DNA of 64,000 bases from Microvirga splendida (GCF_016427565.1 NZ_JAELXT010000001.1:186001-250000), one strand, 5' to 3'; counted from the stretch's first letter, positions 1-9,136 are shown. Numbers and translations are program-made. The notes: generated by a model from the sequence alone, not told the origin.

Positions 1-2
1 CG

Positions 3-308
3 GATCCGACGAGCCGCGATTACAAGAACAGCGATCTGGACATCGTGGCGGCCTTGGCCGCGGCTGCGGGCTTCAACGCGGTCACGATCCTGGCGCTGTA
101 CATTTCCAGCGACAGCGTCAACGAACTCTATTCGCGGCCTCAGCTCCTCTGGCTCGTGGGCCCGCTTCTCATGTTCTGGATTGCGCGTGCGCTGATGTTG
201 GCCGGGCGCCGGATCATGGATGACGATCCCGTGGTGTTCGCTCTCAAGGACAGGGGCAGCCTTCTGACAGTGGCGGCCGCAGTCGCCCTGATCATGGCTG
301 CCGTCTAA
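3..308 (+). CDS. UbiA-family prenyltransferase, C-terminal part (5' truncated by window edge)
   Basis: The frame is open from the first bases, so this is the last 101 residues of a longer gene. It shows the end typical of UbiA-type decaprenyl-phosphate phosphoribosyltransferases: a hydrophobic helix, the segment SRPQLLWLVGPLL, then the motif MDDDPVVFALKDRGSL and a last membrane helix. The family transfers phosphoribose from PRPP to a polyprenyl phosphate at the inner membrane, the first step to polyprenyl-phosphoarabinose. The GtrA, DprE1-like and DprE2-like genes directly downstream support this specific role. The substrate-binding aspartate-rich loops lie outside the window, so the specificity is inferred from the C-terminal motif and neighbours. 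Confidence 0.8.
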   Translation, partial: DPTSRDYKNSDLDIVAALAAAAGFNAVTILALYISSDSVNELYSRPQLLWLVGPLLMFWIARALMLAGRRIMDDDPVVFALKDRGSLLTVAAAVALIMAAV

Positions 309-388
309 GCCATGTCCCACAAGCAAGCGATTGAGAGTGCCACCCCTCCCCGCAGTCTCCTCCAGATCCGAATGGGAGAGCGGGGCCG

Positions 389-784
389 ATGATGTTCGTC
401 CGTTATGTCCTGTTCGCCATCGTCGCGACCCTGGTCAATCTGCTCACCCAGGAAATCGTCATTCGGATCGCGCCGGTTGCCCCCCTGGCCCTGTCCATCC
501 TGATGGGAACGGTCGCGGGCTTCATCCTGAAATACGTGCTCGACAAGAAGTGGGTGTTCGAGGATGACTATGGCGGCCACCGGCAGGAGGTTCAGAAAAT
601 CACCCTCTACGGTGCCTTCAGTGTTCTGACCACGCTGGTCTTCTGGAGCTTCGAGGTGACTTTCTGGATGGTCTGGCAGACGGATCTGGCCAAATATACC
701 GGTGCGGTGCTCGGACTTGCGATCGGCTATGCCGCCAAGTTCGTTCTGGACCGAACCTTCGTGTTCAAGGAGCGGCAGGCATGA
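389..784 (+). CDS. GtrA-family membrane protein
   Basis: This 131-residue protein has four hydrophobic segments (about residues 3-26, 30-52, 70-92, 100-120). It carries the GtrA hallmark of two similar halves, each ending in a short Y-V-L-D-K/R-x-x-V-F signature (YVLDKKWVF and FVLDRTFVF). GtrA proteins are thought to flip or hold polyprenyl-linked sugars. In mycobacteria a GtrA member (Rv3789) sits just before dprE1, as here. The start is one of two adjacent ATG codons (389 or 392). The stop overlaps the next start by four bases (ATGA), which suggests translational coupling. Confidence 0.88.
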   Translation: MMFVRYVLFAIVATLVNLLTQEIVIRIAPVAPLALSILMGTVAGFILKYVLDKKWVFEDDYGGHRQEVQKITLYGAFSVLTTLVFWSFEVTFWMVWQTDLAKYTGAVLGLAIGYAAKFVLDRTFVFKERQA

Positions 785-2115
785 CGGAACTCTCCGGTTG
801 GGGACGCTATCCCCGCCATCCGTCAGAAACGCTCACCCCTCCGTCCCCCAAAGCCCTCTCGTCCCTTATGGCCTCCCGGACCGGGCTGGTGGCTCGCGGC
901 AACGGCCGCGCCTATGGCGATGCCGCCATCGGAGAACGGGTCACCCTCGTGGCCCGGGGACTCGATCGCATCCGCGCCTTCGATCCGGCCACAGGCCGCA
1001 TTCAGGTGGAAGCGGGCGTCCTTCTCTCCGATCTGCTCGATACCATGGTCCCGAAGGGCTTTTTTCCCCCTGTTGTGCCGGGCACCAAGCTTGTCACCAT
1101 CGGCGGCATGATCGCGTCGGACATTCATGGCAAGAACCACCACCGGGACGGCGGCTTCGGCGACCACGTGGAGAGCCTGACCCTGGCCCTGCCGGACGGC
1201 AGCATCATCATCTGCTCTCGTGACGAAAATTCCGAACTCCTGCTCGCCACCATCGGCGGGATGGGGCTCACAGGCACGATCCTCGATGCTACGTTCCGCC
1301 TCCGGCCCATTGAGACCGGATGGATGCGCCAGACAACCACCGTCGCCCGCAATCTCGACGGTGCCATTCATGCCCTTCAAGCCACCAGTCGCGCAACCTA
1401 TTCGGTGGCCTGGATCGATTGTCTGGCCCGCGGCGCGTCCATGGGCCGTTCGCTGGTCTTCGCAGCCGAGCATGCCACCCACCGGGACCTGGAAGCCCTG
1501 CAGCCTGGGGGCGAGCCCTATCCGTCCTCCAAGCTCGGACGGCTGGGCGTTCCGCTCGACCTGCCCTCCTTTACTCTCAACCGACTGTCGGTATCCGCTT
1601 TCAACGAGCTCTACTTTCGGGCAGGAGCCGTGAAATCCGGCTATCCATTCCTGGTTCACTGGAATCCCTATTTCTTTCCCCTCGACGGGATCGGCAACTG
1701 GAACCGAATCTACGGGCGGCGCGGGTTTCTTCAGTATCAGTGCGTCATCCCTACCGCGCAGGCGCAGGCTGTGCTCGGCGGCATCCTCGAGCGCATATCC
1801 AAGCACGGCAACGCATCCTTCCTGGCCGTGCTCAAGCAGCTGGGCCAGAGCCATGGCGATCTCTCGTTCCCGCTCGAGGGCTTCACCCTGACCCTCGATC
1901 TGCCCGTCAGCGATGATGTCTTTCCCCTGCTCGACGAGCTTGACCGCATGGTGGTCGAAGCCGGAGGCCGGCTCTATCTAGCCAAGGATGCAAGGCAATC
2001 GCCTGCAACCTTCGAGGCCGGTTATCCCGGATTGCCCCGCTTTCGCGACCTGCGGCGGGCCATCGGTGCGACCGGCCGGATTTCTTCGCGTCTGTCGGCA
2101 CGGCTGGGCATCTGA
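781..2115 (+). CDS. dprE1: DprE1-like FAD-dependent decaprenylphosphoryl-ribose 2'-oxidase homologue
   Basis: This 444-residue flavoprotein has a PCMH-type FAD domain in the N-terminal half: GNGRAYGD at 40-47 and PGTKLVTIGG with the following DIHGKNHH up to residue 121. The C-terminal half has the D-arabinono-1,4-lactone-oxidase-like substrate domain with a YLAKDAR motif near residue 400. DprE1 oxidises the 2'-hydroxyl of polyprenyl-phosphoryl ribose, and DprE2 then reduces the product to the arabinose form. Length, motifs and order (GtrA, this gene, SDR) all match. Lys402 aligns with the active-site lysine of the mycobacterial enzyme. The residue matching its inhibitor-reactive cysteine is Thr371. 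It overlaps GtrA by four bases and the next gene by one. Confidence 0.85.
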   Translation: MTELSGWGRYPRHPSETLTPPSPKALSSLMASRTGLVARGNGRAYGDAAIGERVTLVARGLDRIRAFDPATGRIQVEAGVLLSDLLDTMVPKGFFPPVVPGTKLVTIGGMIASDIHGKNHHRDGGFGDHVESLTLALPDGSIIICSRDENSELLLATIGGMGLTGTILDATFRLRPIETGWMRQTTTVARNLDGAIHALQATSRATYSVAWIDCLARGASMGRSLVFAAEHATHRDLEALQPGGEPYPSSKLGRLGVPLDLPSFTLNRLSVSAFNELYFRAGAVKSGYPFLVHWNPYFFPLDGIGNWNRIYGRRGFLQYQCVIPTAQAQAVLGGILERISKHGNASFLAVLKQLGQSHGDLSFPLEGFTLTLDLPVSDDVFPLLDELDRMVVEAGGRLYLAKDARQSPATFEAGYPGLPRFRDLRRAIGATGRISSRLSARLGI

Positions 2116-2858
2116 TGGAACATTCGAAAACCCTTCTTCTCGTCGGCGGCACCTCCGATATCGGGCGCGCCACGGCGCTGCACTACGCGCAGGCCGGCTG
2201 GCAGGTGCAGCTCGCCGCCCGAAACGAGGAGGACGCCCGCCGCAACGCCGATGATATCCGCTCTCGCACCGGCGCCGAGGTGACGGTGCATCGGATCGAC
2301 ATTCTGGAGACGGGCGCCTTCGAGAGCTTCGTCGACACTTTATCCACGCTGCCGGACACGGTGGTCTGCGTTGTCGGCGAACTGGGCGATCAGGCACGGG
2401 GCCAGAGCGACATCTCCCACGCATCCCTCGTGCTGCGAACGAACTTCGAAGGCCCGGCGCTTCTGCTCGGGTTGCTTGCGGAGCGCTTCCTGGCGCGCGG
2501 TTCCGGCACTCTCGTCGGCGTGAGTTCCGTTGCAGGCGACCGCGGCCGCGGCTCCAACTATCTCTACGGCGCCGCCAAGGCAGGTTTCACGGCATTCTTG
2601 TCGGGCCTGCGCAACCGCTTGGCGCCCAAAGGCCTGCGGGTGGTGACGGTCAAGCCCGGTTTCGTGCGCACGCAGATGACGGCCGGCATGAAGCTTCCAC
2701 CGGTTCTCACCGCGGAGCCCTGCGAAGTCGGACGCGCCATCTTCACGGCGGCGGAGAAGAGCGGACGCGACGTGATCTACGTGCGCCCGATCTGGCGTCC
2801 AGTCATGATGGTGATCGGGACCATTCCCGAACGGTTCTTCAAGCGCTTGCGCCTCTAA
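2115..2858 (+). CDS. dprE2: DprE2-like SDR reductase
   Basis: This 247-residue short-chain dehydrogenase starts within a TGATG overlap with the preceding oxidase gene. The cofactor motif GGTSDIG is at residues 11-17, and the catalytic serine (VSSVAG) and YGAAK tetrad lie near 135-155. The SSVAG...NYLYGAAKAG pattern is the one seen in DprE2, the NADH-dependent partner that reduces the keto intermediate to polyprenyl-phosphoryl arabinose. A hydrophobic and basic C-terminus (VMMVIGTIPERFFKRL) would suit membrane association. The assignment rests on motif similarity and the adjacent DprE1-like gene; by sequence alone it could only be called an SDR. Confidence 0.8.
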   Translation: MEHSKTLLLVGGTSDIGRATALHYAQAGWQVQLAARNEEDARRNADDIRSRTGAEVTVHRIDILETGAFESFVDTLSTLPDTVVCVVGELGDQARGQSDISHASLVLRTNFEGPALLLGLLAERFLARGSGTLVGVSSVAGDRGRGSNYLYGAAKAGFTAFLSGLRNRLAPKGLRVVTVKPGFVRTQMTAGMKLPPVLTAEPCEVGRAIFTAAEKSGRDVIYVRPIWRPVMMVIGTIPERFFKRLRL

Positions 2859-2884
2859 CCCCTGACGCACGGAGGACGGAAGTC

Positions 2885-4504
2885 ATGCGGCTCTGGACTG
2901 AGCGCCCCATGAAAGTGGGCCCGATTCTGCTCGCAGCCGCGGCCCTTCTTGCCCTGCTGCTCGCCCTTCCAGGTCAAACGGTCACGACCCGTTACCTGAA
3001 CGACCTCTTCGTTATTCTGGACGGCGCCTATCGGGTTGCCGCAGGCCAGGTGCCGAACCAGGACTTCCATACACCCCTGGGTCCCTTTGCCTATTATCTC
3101 ACGGCTGCAGGCTATTTTCTGTCAGGAACCCTCGGTGGCACCATGCCCACCGCCATGGCCCTGATCACCCTCGTGCTCGCCCTGCCGATGGCGCACATCC
3201 TCGGCTCCCGGCTTCATCCTCTCCTTGCCGTTCTCTACGGCCTGTTCCTGCTCCTGATCCTGGCGGTGCCTGTCAATCTCGGGGAAAGCGTCACCTCCCT
3301 GTCCTTCGCCAAGTTCTACAACCGGATCGGCTGGGCCGCCTTGGGCGCGCTCCTCGTCATGTATCTCCAACCGTTGAGCGCCAGACGCCGCCAGACGCTC
3401 CTGGACACGGCCTGCGCGGCCGCCCTGACCCTGCTGATGCTCTACACGAAGCTCAGCTACGGCGTTGTGGCCCTTGCCTTTCTTCTGTTCATGCTCTTGG
3501 ACCGACAGCAGCGCCGCTGGTCTGCCAGTGCCTTGGGGATTACGATCCTCGCCGTCCTGGTCATCGAACTCATATGGCAATCTTCCCTTGCCCACCTTGC
3601 TGATCTGCGGCTGGCCTTCGACGTGGGTGGAAGCGGGCTGCGCGGAACATGGGGACAGATCATCGACCATGTCCTTGTCAACTTGACGGATTACGTGCTG
3701 CTCGGCCTGTTCGCAGGGATAGCCCTGTACCGGACGCACAGCGTTCGGGATTTATTGTTCTATGCCTTCTGCGCCATCGCGGGGTTTCTGATCGTCAATC
3801 AGAATTTCCAGGCCTGGGGCATCATCATGCTTCATGGTGCGGCGGCTGTTGCCGCAGAGACGATCCTGCGGTCCGAGGATCACCGGCCGCAAGCCGTCGA
3901 TCATGGGAGCTGGTCCACAGGCGCAGGCGCGAAACTGCTTTTCCTTGCCGTCGTGCTGCCGACCATCATCCATTGCCTGGCTGCCCTGGGCCTTCACACG
4001 GCTGCCGCGAGTGTAAAGGCAGGCAATGCGGTCCCGCTCCCGAACCTGGAGCAGGTTCGGGTGGCGAACCTCTGGACGTGGAGCGACTACGATACAGCCG
4101 CTGCCTACCAGGACAGCCTGCGCGACGGTTTCGATGCACTATCGAATCTCGATCCGAAACCGGATCGCATTTTCGTGCTCGACACTGGGAACCCGTTCTC
4201 CATGGCGCTCGGTGCGCCCCCGGCGCGAGGCGATACGCCATGGCTGCAATGGGACCGCACCCTCGGCAGAGCAAACCACGTCCCAGCCGAGGCGCTCCTG
4301 GCCGATGTGCAGTTCGTGATGGTGCCGAAGACGGCCGACACTTCGGACGCCGCGATAGGACCGCTGCCGCAGCTTCAGGCCATCTATGGCCACTACATCG
4401 CAGCGCATTTCGACGCGGCCGGCGAGACACAACATTGGACGCTGTACCGGCGCCGTCCTCCTCCGGCTCCTGAAGCAGCCTTGCAACAGGACGGCCGGTC
4501 ATGA
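2885..4504 (+). CDS. Polytopic membrane protein, predicted GT-C type glycosyltransferase (paralogue 1 of 3)
   Basis: This 539-residue protein has at least ten hydrophobic segments. After the first helix (12-29) comes an acidic loop with D40, D46 and D60 (YLNDLF, LDGAYR, QDFHTPLGP), followed by more helices. An acidic first loop after the first helix is typical of GT-C enzymes that use polyprenyl-phosphate sugars. The last 150 residues form a non-membrane domain. A good Shine-Dalgarno (GGAGG, 2871-2875) fixes the start at 2885. No characterised family was recognised with certainty. The place directly after the DprE1/DprE2 genes suggests a polyprenyl-phosphoarabinose-dependent transferase. The stop overlaps the next start (ATGA). 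Confidence 0.75.
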   Translation: MRLWTERPMKVGPILLAAAALLALLLALPGQTVTTRYLNDLFVILDGAYRVAAGQVPNQDFHTPLGPFAYYLTAAGYFLSGTLGGTMPTAMALITLVLALPMAHILGSRLHPLLAVLYGLFLLLILAVPVNLGESVTSLSFAKFYNRIGWAALGALLVMYLQPLSARRRQTLLDTACAAALTLLMLYTKLSYGVVALAFLLFMLLDRQQRRWSASALGITILAVLVIELIWQSSLAHLADLRLAFDVGGSGLRGTWGQIIDHVLVNLTDYVLLGLFAGIALYRTHSVRDLLFYAFCAIAGFLIVNQNFQAWGIIMLHGAAAVAAETILRSEDHRPQAVDHGSWSTGAGAKLLFLAVVLPTIIHCLAALGLHTAAASVKAGNAVPLPNLEQVRVANLWTWSDYDTAAAYQDSLRDGFDALSNLDPKPDRIFVLDTGNPFSMALGAPPARGDTPWLQWDRTLGRANHVPAEALLADVQFVMVPKTADTSDAAIGPLPQLQAIYGHYIAAHFDAAGETQHWTLYRRRPPPAPEAALQQDGRS

Positions 4505-6114
4505 CGGCTCCTCCCGAACGACGGACGCCCTGGATATCCGGTACGCTCCTCTGTGCTGCGGCCGCTTTCGGGCTGCTGCTTGCCCTGCCGGGCCAGACGA
4601 TCACGACAGCCTATCTCAACGACCTGTTCATCTTTCTCGACGGCGCGCATCGTATTGCGTCCGGCCAGGTTCCCAACCGCGACTTCCACAGCGCCCTGGG
4701 CCCGCTGTCGTTCTATGTGCCGGCTCTCGGATACTGGATCTCCGGCAGCATGGGCGGCGCAATGCCGACGGCCATGGCGCTCACGACCCTGGGGCTCGCT
4801 TTGCCGATGATCCACATCTTCAGCTCGCGTCTCCGACCGAGCGTGGCAATCCCCTACGGCCTGTTCCTGCTCCTGATCGTGGCCGTTCCCATGAATCTCG
4901 GCGAGAGCATCGCGTCTCTTTCCTTCGCCATGTTCTACAACCGGATCGGGTGGGCGGTTCTCAGCGCGCTTCTCGTCATGTACCTCCAGCCCCGGCAGTC
5001 TTCCGGCCGCCAGGATCCGCTCGATGCTCTGTGCGCCGCTGCCCTCACCCTGGCCTTGGTCTATACCAAGGCTACCTATGGCCTCGTTGCCTTGGCCTTC
5101 CTTGCATTCATGTTGTTCGACCCCCGCCAGCGGCGCTGGGCGCTGTGGTCCATCGGTCTGATTGCCCTCTCCGCCCTCGTCATCGAGGCCTTCTGGCAGT
5201 CCTCCCGCGCCTATCTTGAGGATCTTATGCTCGCAAGCCAAGTGAGCGGCACCCGAGGTATCGTCGATCTCTCGCTCGCCTTCATCCGCCACTTGGCCGA
5301 CTACGTGCTTCTCGCCATCTTTGCGATTCTGGTGCTATGGCGAACCCGCAGCGTGCGCGATCTTTTGTTCTTCGGGATCTGCGCAGGTCCGGGCCTGATG
5401 ATTCAGAGCCAGAACTCGCAGCCCTGGGGCATCATCACGCTGTTCGCGGGAGCGGCCGTCGCAACGGAGATCCTGCTGCGCTCCCGCCGTCCTGCCGGCC
5501 ATGAAACCCTGGCCCGAGGGGCCACGCTTCTGCTGATCGCCTTTCTCCTACCGACAGGTCTTCATTGCCTCATAGCGCTCGGCGTGCATTCGGTCGCGGC
5601 CGTGGCGCACGTGGGTGAACCTTTTGGACTGCCTCGCTTCGAGGATCTGCGACTGACTACACTCTGGGTGCCGGGCGACCGCAGCTTCATGACGGACTAC
5701 CTCATGAGCATTCGCGAAGGCGGGCGTATCCTGAGCGAACTTTCGGTGAAGCCCGAGAACGTCTCGGTCCTGGATTTCGCCAATCCCTTTTCGGCAGGCG
5801 TCGGTCTGCCGCCCTCGCGCGGCGACTACGCATGGCTTCACTGGGGACGCAACATCAATGATCTCCATCACCTGCCGCCGGAGCAACTGCTCGGGGATGT
5901 CGATGTGCTGATGGTGCCGAAGGCCGGCATCAACGGAATTCCGCTCCGCAACCTTTATGCAGATTATATCCGAGAGGCATTCGATCCTATCCGCCGCACG
6001 GATCTCTGGACCGTCTACAAGCGCCGCGAAGCGGGAATGCTCAGCAGCGTCGGCCAGCCACTGGAACATGCACGGCCATCCCGTGTTGGGGCTGGGGATG
6101 GAACATCACCATGA
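4501..6114 (+). CDS. Polytopic membrane protein, predicted GT-C type glycosyltransferase (paralogue 2 of 3)
   Basis: This 537-residue tandem paralogue is close to its neighbours along its whole length. It shares the LPGQTITT...YLNDLF start, the first loop with LDGAHR and RDFHSALGP, the MFYNRIGW segment near residue 140, and the C-terminal PFSAGVGLPPSRGD motif. It has the same many-helix body and C-terminal soluble part. ATGA overlaps on both sides (4501-4504 and 6111-6114) show that the three genes are translated as one unit. Differences between copies are spread throughout, so this is an established family and not a recent duplication. Function is inferred as for the first copy. Confidence 0.75.
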   Translation: MTAPPERRTPWISGTLLCAAAAFGLLLALPGQTITTAYLNDLFIFLDGAHRIASGQVPNRDFHSALGPLSFYVPALGYWISGSMGGAMPTAMALTTLGLALPMIHIFSSRLRPSVAIPYGLFLLLIVAVPMNLGESIASLSFAMFYNRIGWAVLSALLVMYLQPRQSSGRQDPLDALCAAALTLALVYTKATYGLVALAFLAFMLFDPRQRRWALWSIGLIALSALVIEAFWQSSRAYLEDLMLASQVSGTRGIVDLSLAFIRHLADYVLLAIFAILVLWRTRSVRDLLFFGICAGPGLMIQSQNSQPWGIITLFAGAAVATEILLRSRRPAGHETLARGATLLLIAFLLPTGLHCLIALGVHSVAAVAHVGEPFGLPRFEDLRLTTLWVPGDRSFMTDYLMSIREGGRILSELSVKPENVSVLDFANPFSAGVGLPPSRGDYAWLHWGRNINDLHHLPPEQLLGDVDVLMVPKAGINGIPLRNLYADYIREAFDPIRRTDLWTVYKRREAGMLSSVGQPLEHARPSRVGAGDGTSP

Positions 6115-7733
6115 ACGTCTCGAAGATACGTCCGTCGTCCTTGGCGGCGCTTGTCTTTGCCGTGGCGGCAATCTGCGCCCTGCTGCTCGCCTTGCCGGGC
6201 CAGACGATCACGACCCGCTACCTGAATGACCTCTTCATCTTCCTCGACGGCGTGCATCGCGTAAGCGAGGGACAGGTCCCGAACCGGGACTTCCATACGG
6301 CTCTCGGGCCGCTCGTCTACTACGTGCCCGCCCTGGGTTATTGGATCTCGGGTCATCTCGGCGGAGCCATGCCGGTGGGCATGGCGCTTCTGGTACTGGC
6401 GCTGGCAGTGGTGGCTGCCCACATCGTCAGTTCACGCCTGAGGCCTGCCATTGCCCTGCCTTTCTCGATCTTTCTGATCCTGGTGGCAGCTGTTCCCATC
6501 AACCTCGGCGAGAGCATTGCCGGCCTCTCGTTCGGCATGTTCTACAACCGGACCGGCTGGGCGGCTCTCGGCTTCCTTCTGATCCTGTATCTCCGGCCTC
6601 TCCATCACCGACCATTTCAAAACGTATTGGATGCCTTTTGCGCCGCCTCGCTGACGCTCCTCATGCTGTACATGAAGTTCAGCTATGGGCTGGTCGCTCT
6701 AGGCTTTCTCATCCTGATGCTCCTGGATTCGCGGCAGTGGCGATGGGCCTTGGCGGCATTGGCATTGGTTCTGACAGGCGGCTTGCTGATCGAGTCCTTC
6801 TGGGATGCAACCGAAGCCCACCTCAACGATCTTCTTCTGGCGAGCGGGGTCAGCGGAAGCTTCAAGACCCTCGATGAACTCGTCTCCATGTTCCTGAGGA
6901 ACCTGGCCGACTACACCCTCTTCGCCTTGTTCGCCGCTCTCGCTCTCTGGCGCACACGCAGCATCCGCGACTTCGTGTTCTACGGGTTCTGCGCCGGCTC
7001 CGGCTTCATGCTGATCATGCAGAACTTCCAGGTTTGGGGCATTGCCACCCTCCCGGCCGGAGCGGCCGTCGCGGCGGAGTTGCTGGCGCGATCGGCGCCG
7101 GCATCGGTCGACAGGAGGACTCCGGCTCTGGCGGCGGGCACCCAGCTACTGCTGCTCGCTTTCGTTCTCCCCGGCAGCATCCACCATGCCGCCACTCTCG
7201 GCCTGCATGCCGCTCTGGCGAGCACAGGCCAAGGGCAAGCGGTCCCCTTGCCGAGGTTCGAGCGGGTCAGGCTCGTGCAGTTGTGGACCGAGGATAACTA
7301 CCCCGTCTTCTCCCGCTATCTCGAGAGCCTCGGGGACGGAGCCCAAGCCCTTTCTGCACTTGGGGCAGAAGCCGGCCGCGTCCATGTTCTCGATTTCGTA
7401 GGCCCCTTCTCGGCCGGCCTCGGCCTTGCGCCGCCGCGGGGCGACAGCACCTGGCACCATTGGGGACGCACGATCAACGAGCACCATCACCTTCCTCCTG
7501 AAACGCTCTTTCAGGATGTCCGCGTCGTGATGGAGCCGAAATGGCCGGTGGAATTCTCAACGGCCGACGGCCTGCGCCAAATCTATGCCGGTTATCTTTC
7601 CGATCATTACGACCTCGAAGAGGAAACGAAGGACTGGAAAGTCTATCTCCTGCGCGAACCTTCAGAAACCGTCAGCCGCTCGTCTGACGATGATCCGAAG
7701 GAGCAGGAGACATACCCCTCAAGCGGCGGCTGA
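6111..7733 (+). CDS. Polytopic membrane protein, predicted GT-C type glycosyltransferase (paralogue 3 of 3)
   Basis: This is the third tandem copy, 540 residues, starting in an ATGA overlap. It keeps the acidic first loop (YLNDLF, LDGVHR, RDFHTALGP), the MFYNRTGW segment and the C-terminal PFSAGLGLAPPRGD motif. The motif set is nearly invariant in all three copies, which argues for a common catalytic mechanism, while the helices and the C-terminal domain vary, as expected for different acceptors. It ends the rightward operon, 13 bases from the end of a convergent gene. No dedicated terminator was seen in that gap. Confidence 0.75.
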   Translation: MNVSKIRPSSLAALVFAVAAICALLLALPGQTITTRYLNDLFIFLDGVHRVSEGQVPNRDFHTALGPLVYYVPALGYWISGHLGGAMPVGMALLVLALAVVAAHIVSSRLRPAIALPFSIFLILVAAVPINLGESIAGLSFGMFYNRTGWAALGFLLILYLRPLHHRPFQNVLDAFCAASLTLLMLYMKFSYGLVALGFLILMLLDSRQWRWALAALALVLTGGLLIESFWDATEAHLNDLLLASGVSGSFKTLDELVSMFLRNLADYTLFALFAALALWRTRSIRDFVFYGFCAGSGFMLIMQNFQVWGIATLPAGAAVAAELLARSAPASVDRRTPALAAGTQLLLLAFVLPGSIHHAATLGLHAALASTGQGQAVPLPRFERVRLVQLWTEDNYPVFSRYLESLGDGAQALSALGAEAGRVHVLDFVGPFSAGLGLAPPRGDSTWHHWGRTINEHHHLPPETLFQDVRVVMEPKWPVEFSTADGLRQIYAGYLSDHYDLEEETKDWKVYLLREPSETVSRSSDDDPKEQETYPSSGG

Positions 7734-7746
7734 ACCGTTCATATCC

Positions 7747-8928
7747 TCAAGAGGCGCTGGGCCTGCAATGGCACTCGGGCAATGGCATCGCGGCTGATGT
7801 CCGCTGCTCGTTCTGCCGAATACGGCGCCACTCATCTGTGACGAGGATGGCGAGGCACAGCACAAGCGCCCAGCCATAGACGGATCCGATCGTCAGCTGG
7901 ATCCAGGCCGGCTTGCCCAGTTGATCGATGATGAAGGGCACCGGAATGATGAGCAGGAGGGCAACGACACGCATGGCCGGCCTGTGCCAATACCTCACGA
8001 TCACGGGGAGCAGGAACAGCGTGTAGTGAATCCAGCCGAGCGGCGAAGCCAGAACGGACGCCAGGAGTGCCATGGCGCTGACGGTGAGAACATCGGGTCG
8101 CCGCCAGAAAGCCCAGGCCGCCAGTCCTGCCAGAAGCAGGAAGCCGAGCACAAGACCCAAGAAAGGGACGCCAGCCCGCGCGGCAAGGCCCGAGAATGAC
8201 CCGTTCGTGAGGAAGAGCGCCCGCTCTCCATCGGCGGCGACGAGTTCGAGCCACTGGCGGTAGACCTCGGGCCCATAGAGCACCAGCGGGACCAGACTGA
8301 TGGCGCATGCGGTGACGAAAGCCGCGACCGCAGGCCTGTACCGCCCGGACAGGAAGAGAAGCACGGGCCAGACCAGGAAGTTCGGCTTCATGGCCACGAC
8401 GATCCCGATCAGGAGTCCCGCCCAGAACCCCTCCCCACGCTCAAGCAGCAGCCAGGCTGCAATGCCGGCGAAGACAAGCGGCAGATAGATCTGCCCAAGA
8501 AAGAGCGTGTCCCAGAAGCCGGCGAGCGCGAAGGCCCACACGGCGATGACCAGAGCCTCGGCGCGGTTGCCGACTTGGCTGACGAGGAGAAGGATGGCGG
8601 CGGCATAGACGGCAACCGAGATCCAGCGCCAGACTTGGTATGCCACATGGGGATCGGCCATGTCGAAGGCCTGGAACAGGAGCGCCGAGACCGGCGGGTT
8701 GAGATTAGGGTTCCATGACTCGAAGCCTGGCAGTTCCACACGAAGAGTCAGCGGGTAGATCCCATAGGGGTTGAGCCCCTCGCTCGCCGCACGGCCCGAC
8801 GCCACGAAGGAGCCGAAATCCCACAAGCCATGCTCGTGGACGATGCGGGGAAACTCCGCGTGGATCGCAAGAAGACCCGCTATGACGATGAAGAACCCTG
8901 CGATCCAGCGCGTCGCTGCCGTCATCAT
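7747..8928 (-). CDS. GT87/DUF2029-type membrane glycosyltransferase
   Basis: This protein of about 393 residues is very hydrophobic. Its first luminal loop carries WDFGSF and SEGLNPYGIYP, followed by NPNLNPPVSALLF, the pattern of the DUF2029/GT87 family (polyprenyl-phosphomannose or arabinose-dependent transferases). Later helices include MKPNFLVWP and a SPLGWIHY segment, also typical. The start at 8928, or the adjacent ATG at 8925, is preceded by AAGGAG. The open frame extends further upstream to 9048, but that part is polar and has no ribosome site. It is convergent with the arabinose-like operon and probably uses the same lipid-linked donor, which is inference. Confidence 0.8.
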   Translation of the reverse strand: MMTAATRWIAGFFIVIAGLLAIHAEFPRIVHEHGLWDFGSFVASGRAASEGLNPYGIYPLTLRVELPGFESWNPNLNPPVSALLFQAFDMADPHVAYQVWRWISVAVYAAAILLLVSQVGNRAEALVIAVWAFALAGFWDTLFLGQIYLPLVFAGIAAWLLLERGEGFWAGLLIGIVVAMKPNFLVWPVLLFLSGRYRPAVAAFVTACAISLVPLVLYGPEVYRQWLELVAADGERALFLTNGSFSGLAARAGVPFLGLVLGFLLLAGLAAWAFWRRPDVLTVSAMALLASVLASPLGWIHYTLFLLPVIVRYWHRPAMRVVALLLIIPVPFIIDQLGKPAWIQLTIGSVYGWALVLCLAILVTDEWRRIRQNEQRTSAAMPLPECHCRPSAS

Positions 8929-9136
8929 GGGCTCCTTGAACTGAGGCTTGAAGGGGGCTCCCTGGTTGTAGTGCGACCCTGTTCGAAGCCCAGCCCTGCC
9001 GGACCCGCTGCTCCGGCGCTTCGCCAGGGCTGTTTCCCAAGGCGGCAAGCATTTGGAACCGTTACCTTATTCAGGAGGTTTACGATTGAGCCAAGCCGTG
9101 TCGGCTGGCAATCGATAAGTGAGGCTGTGTCCGACT

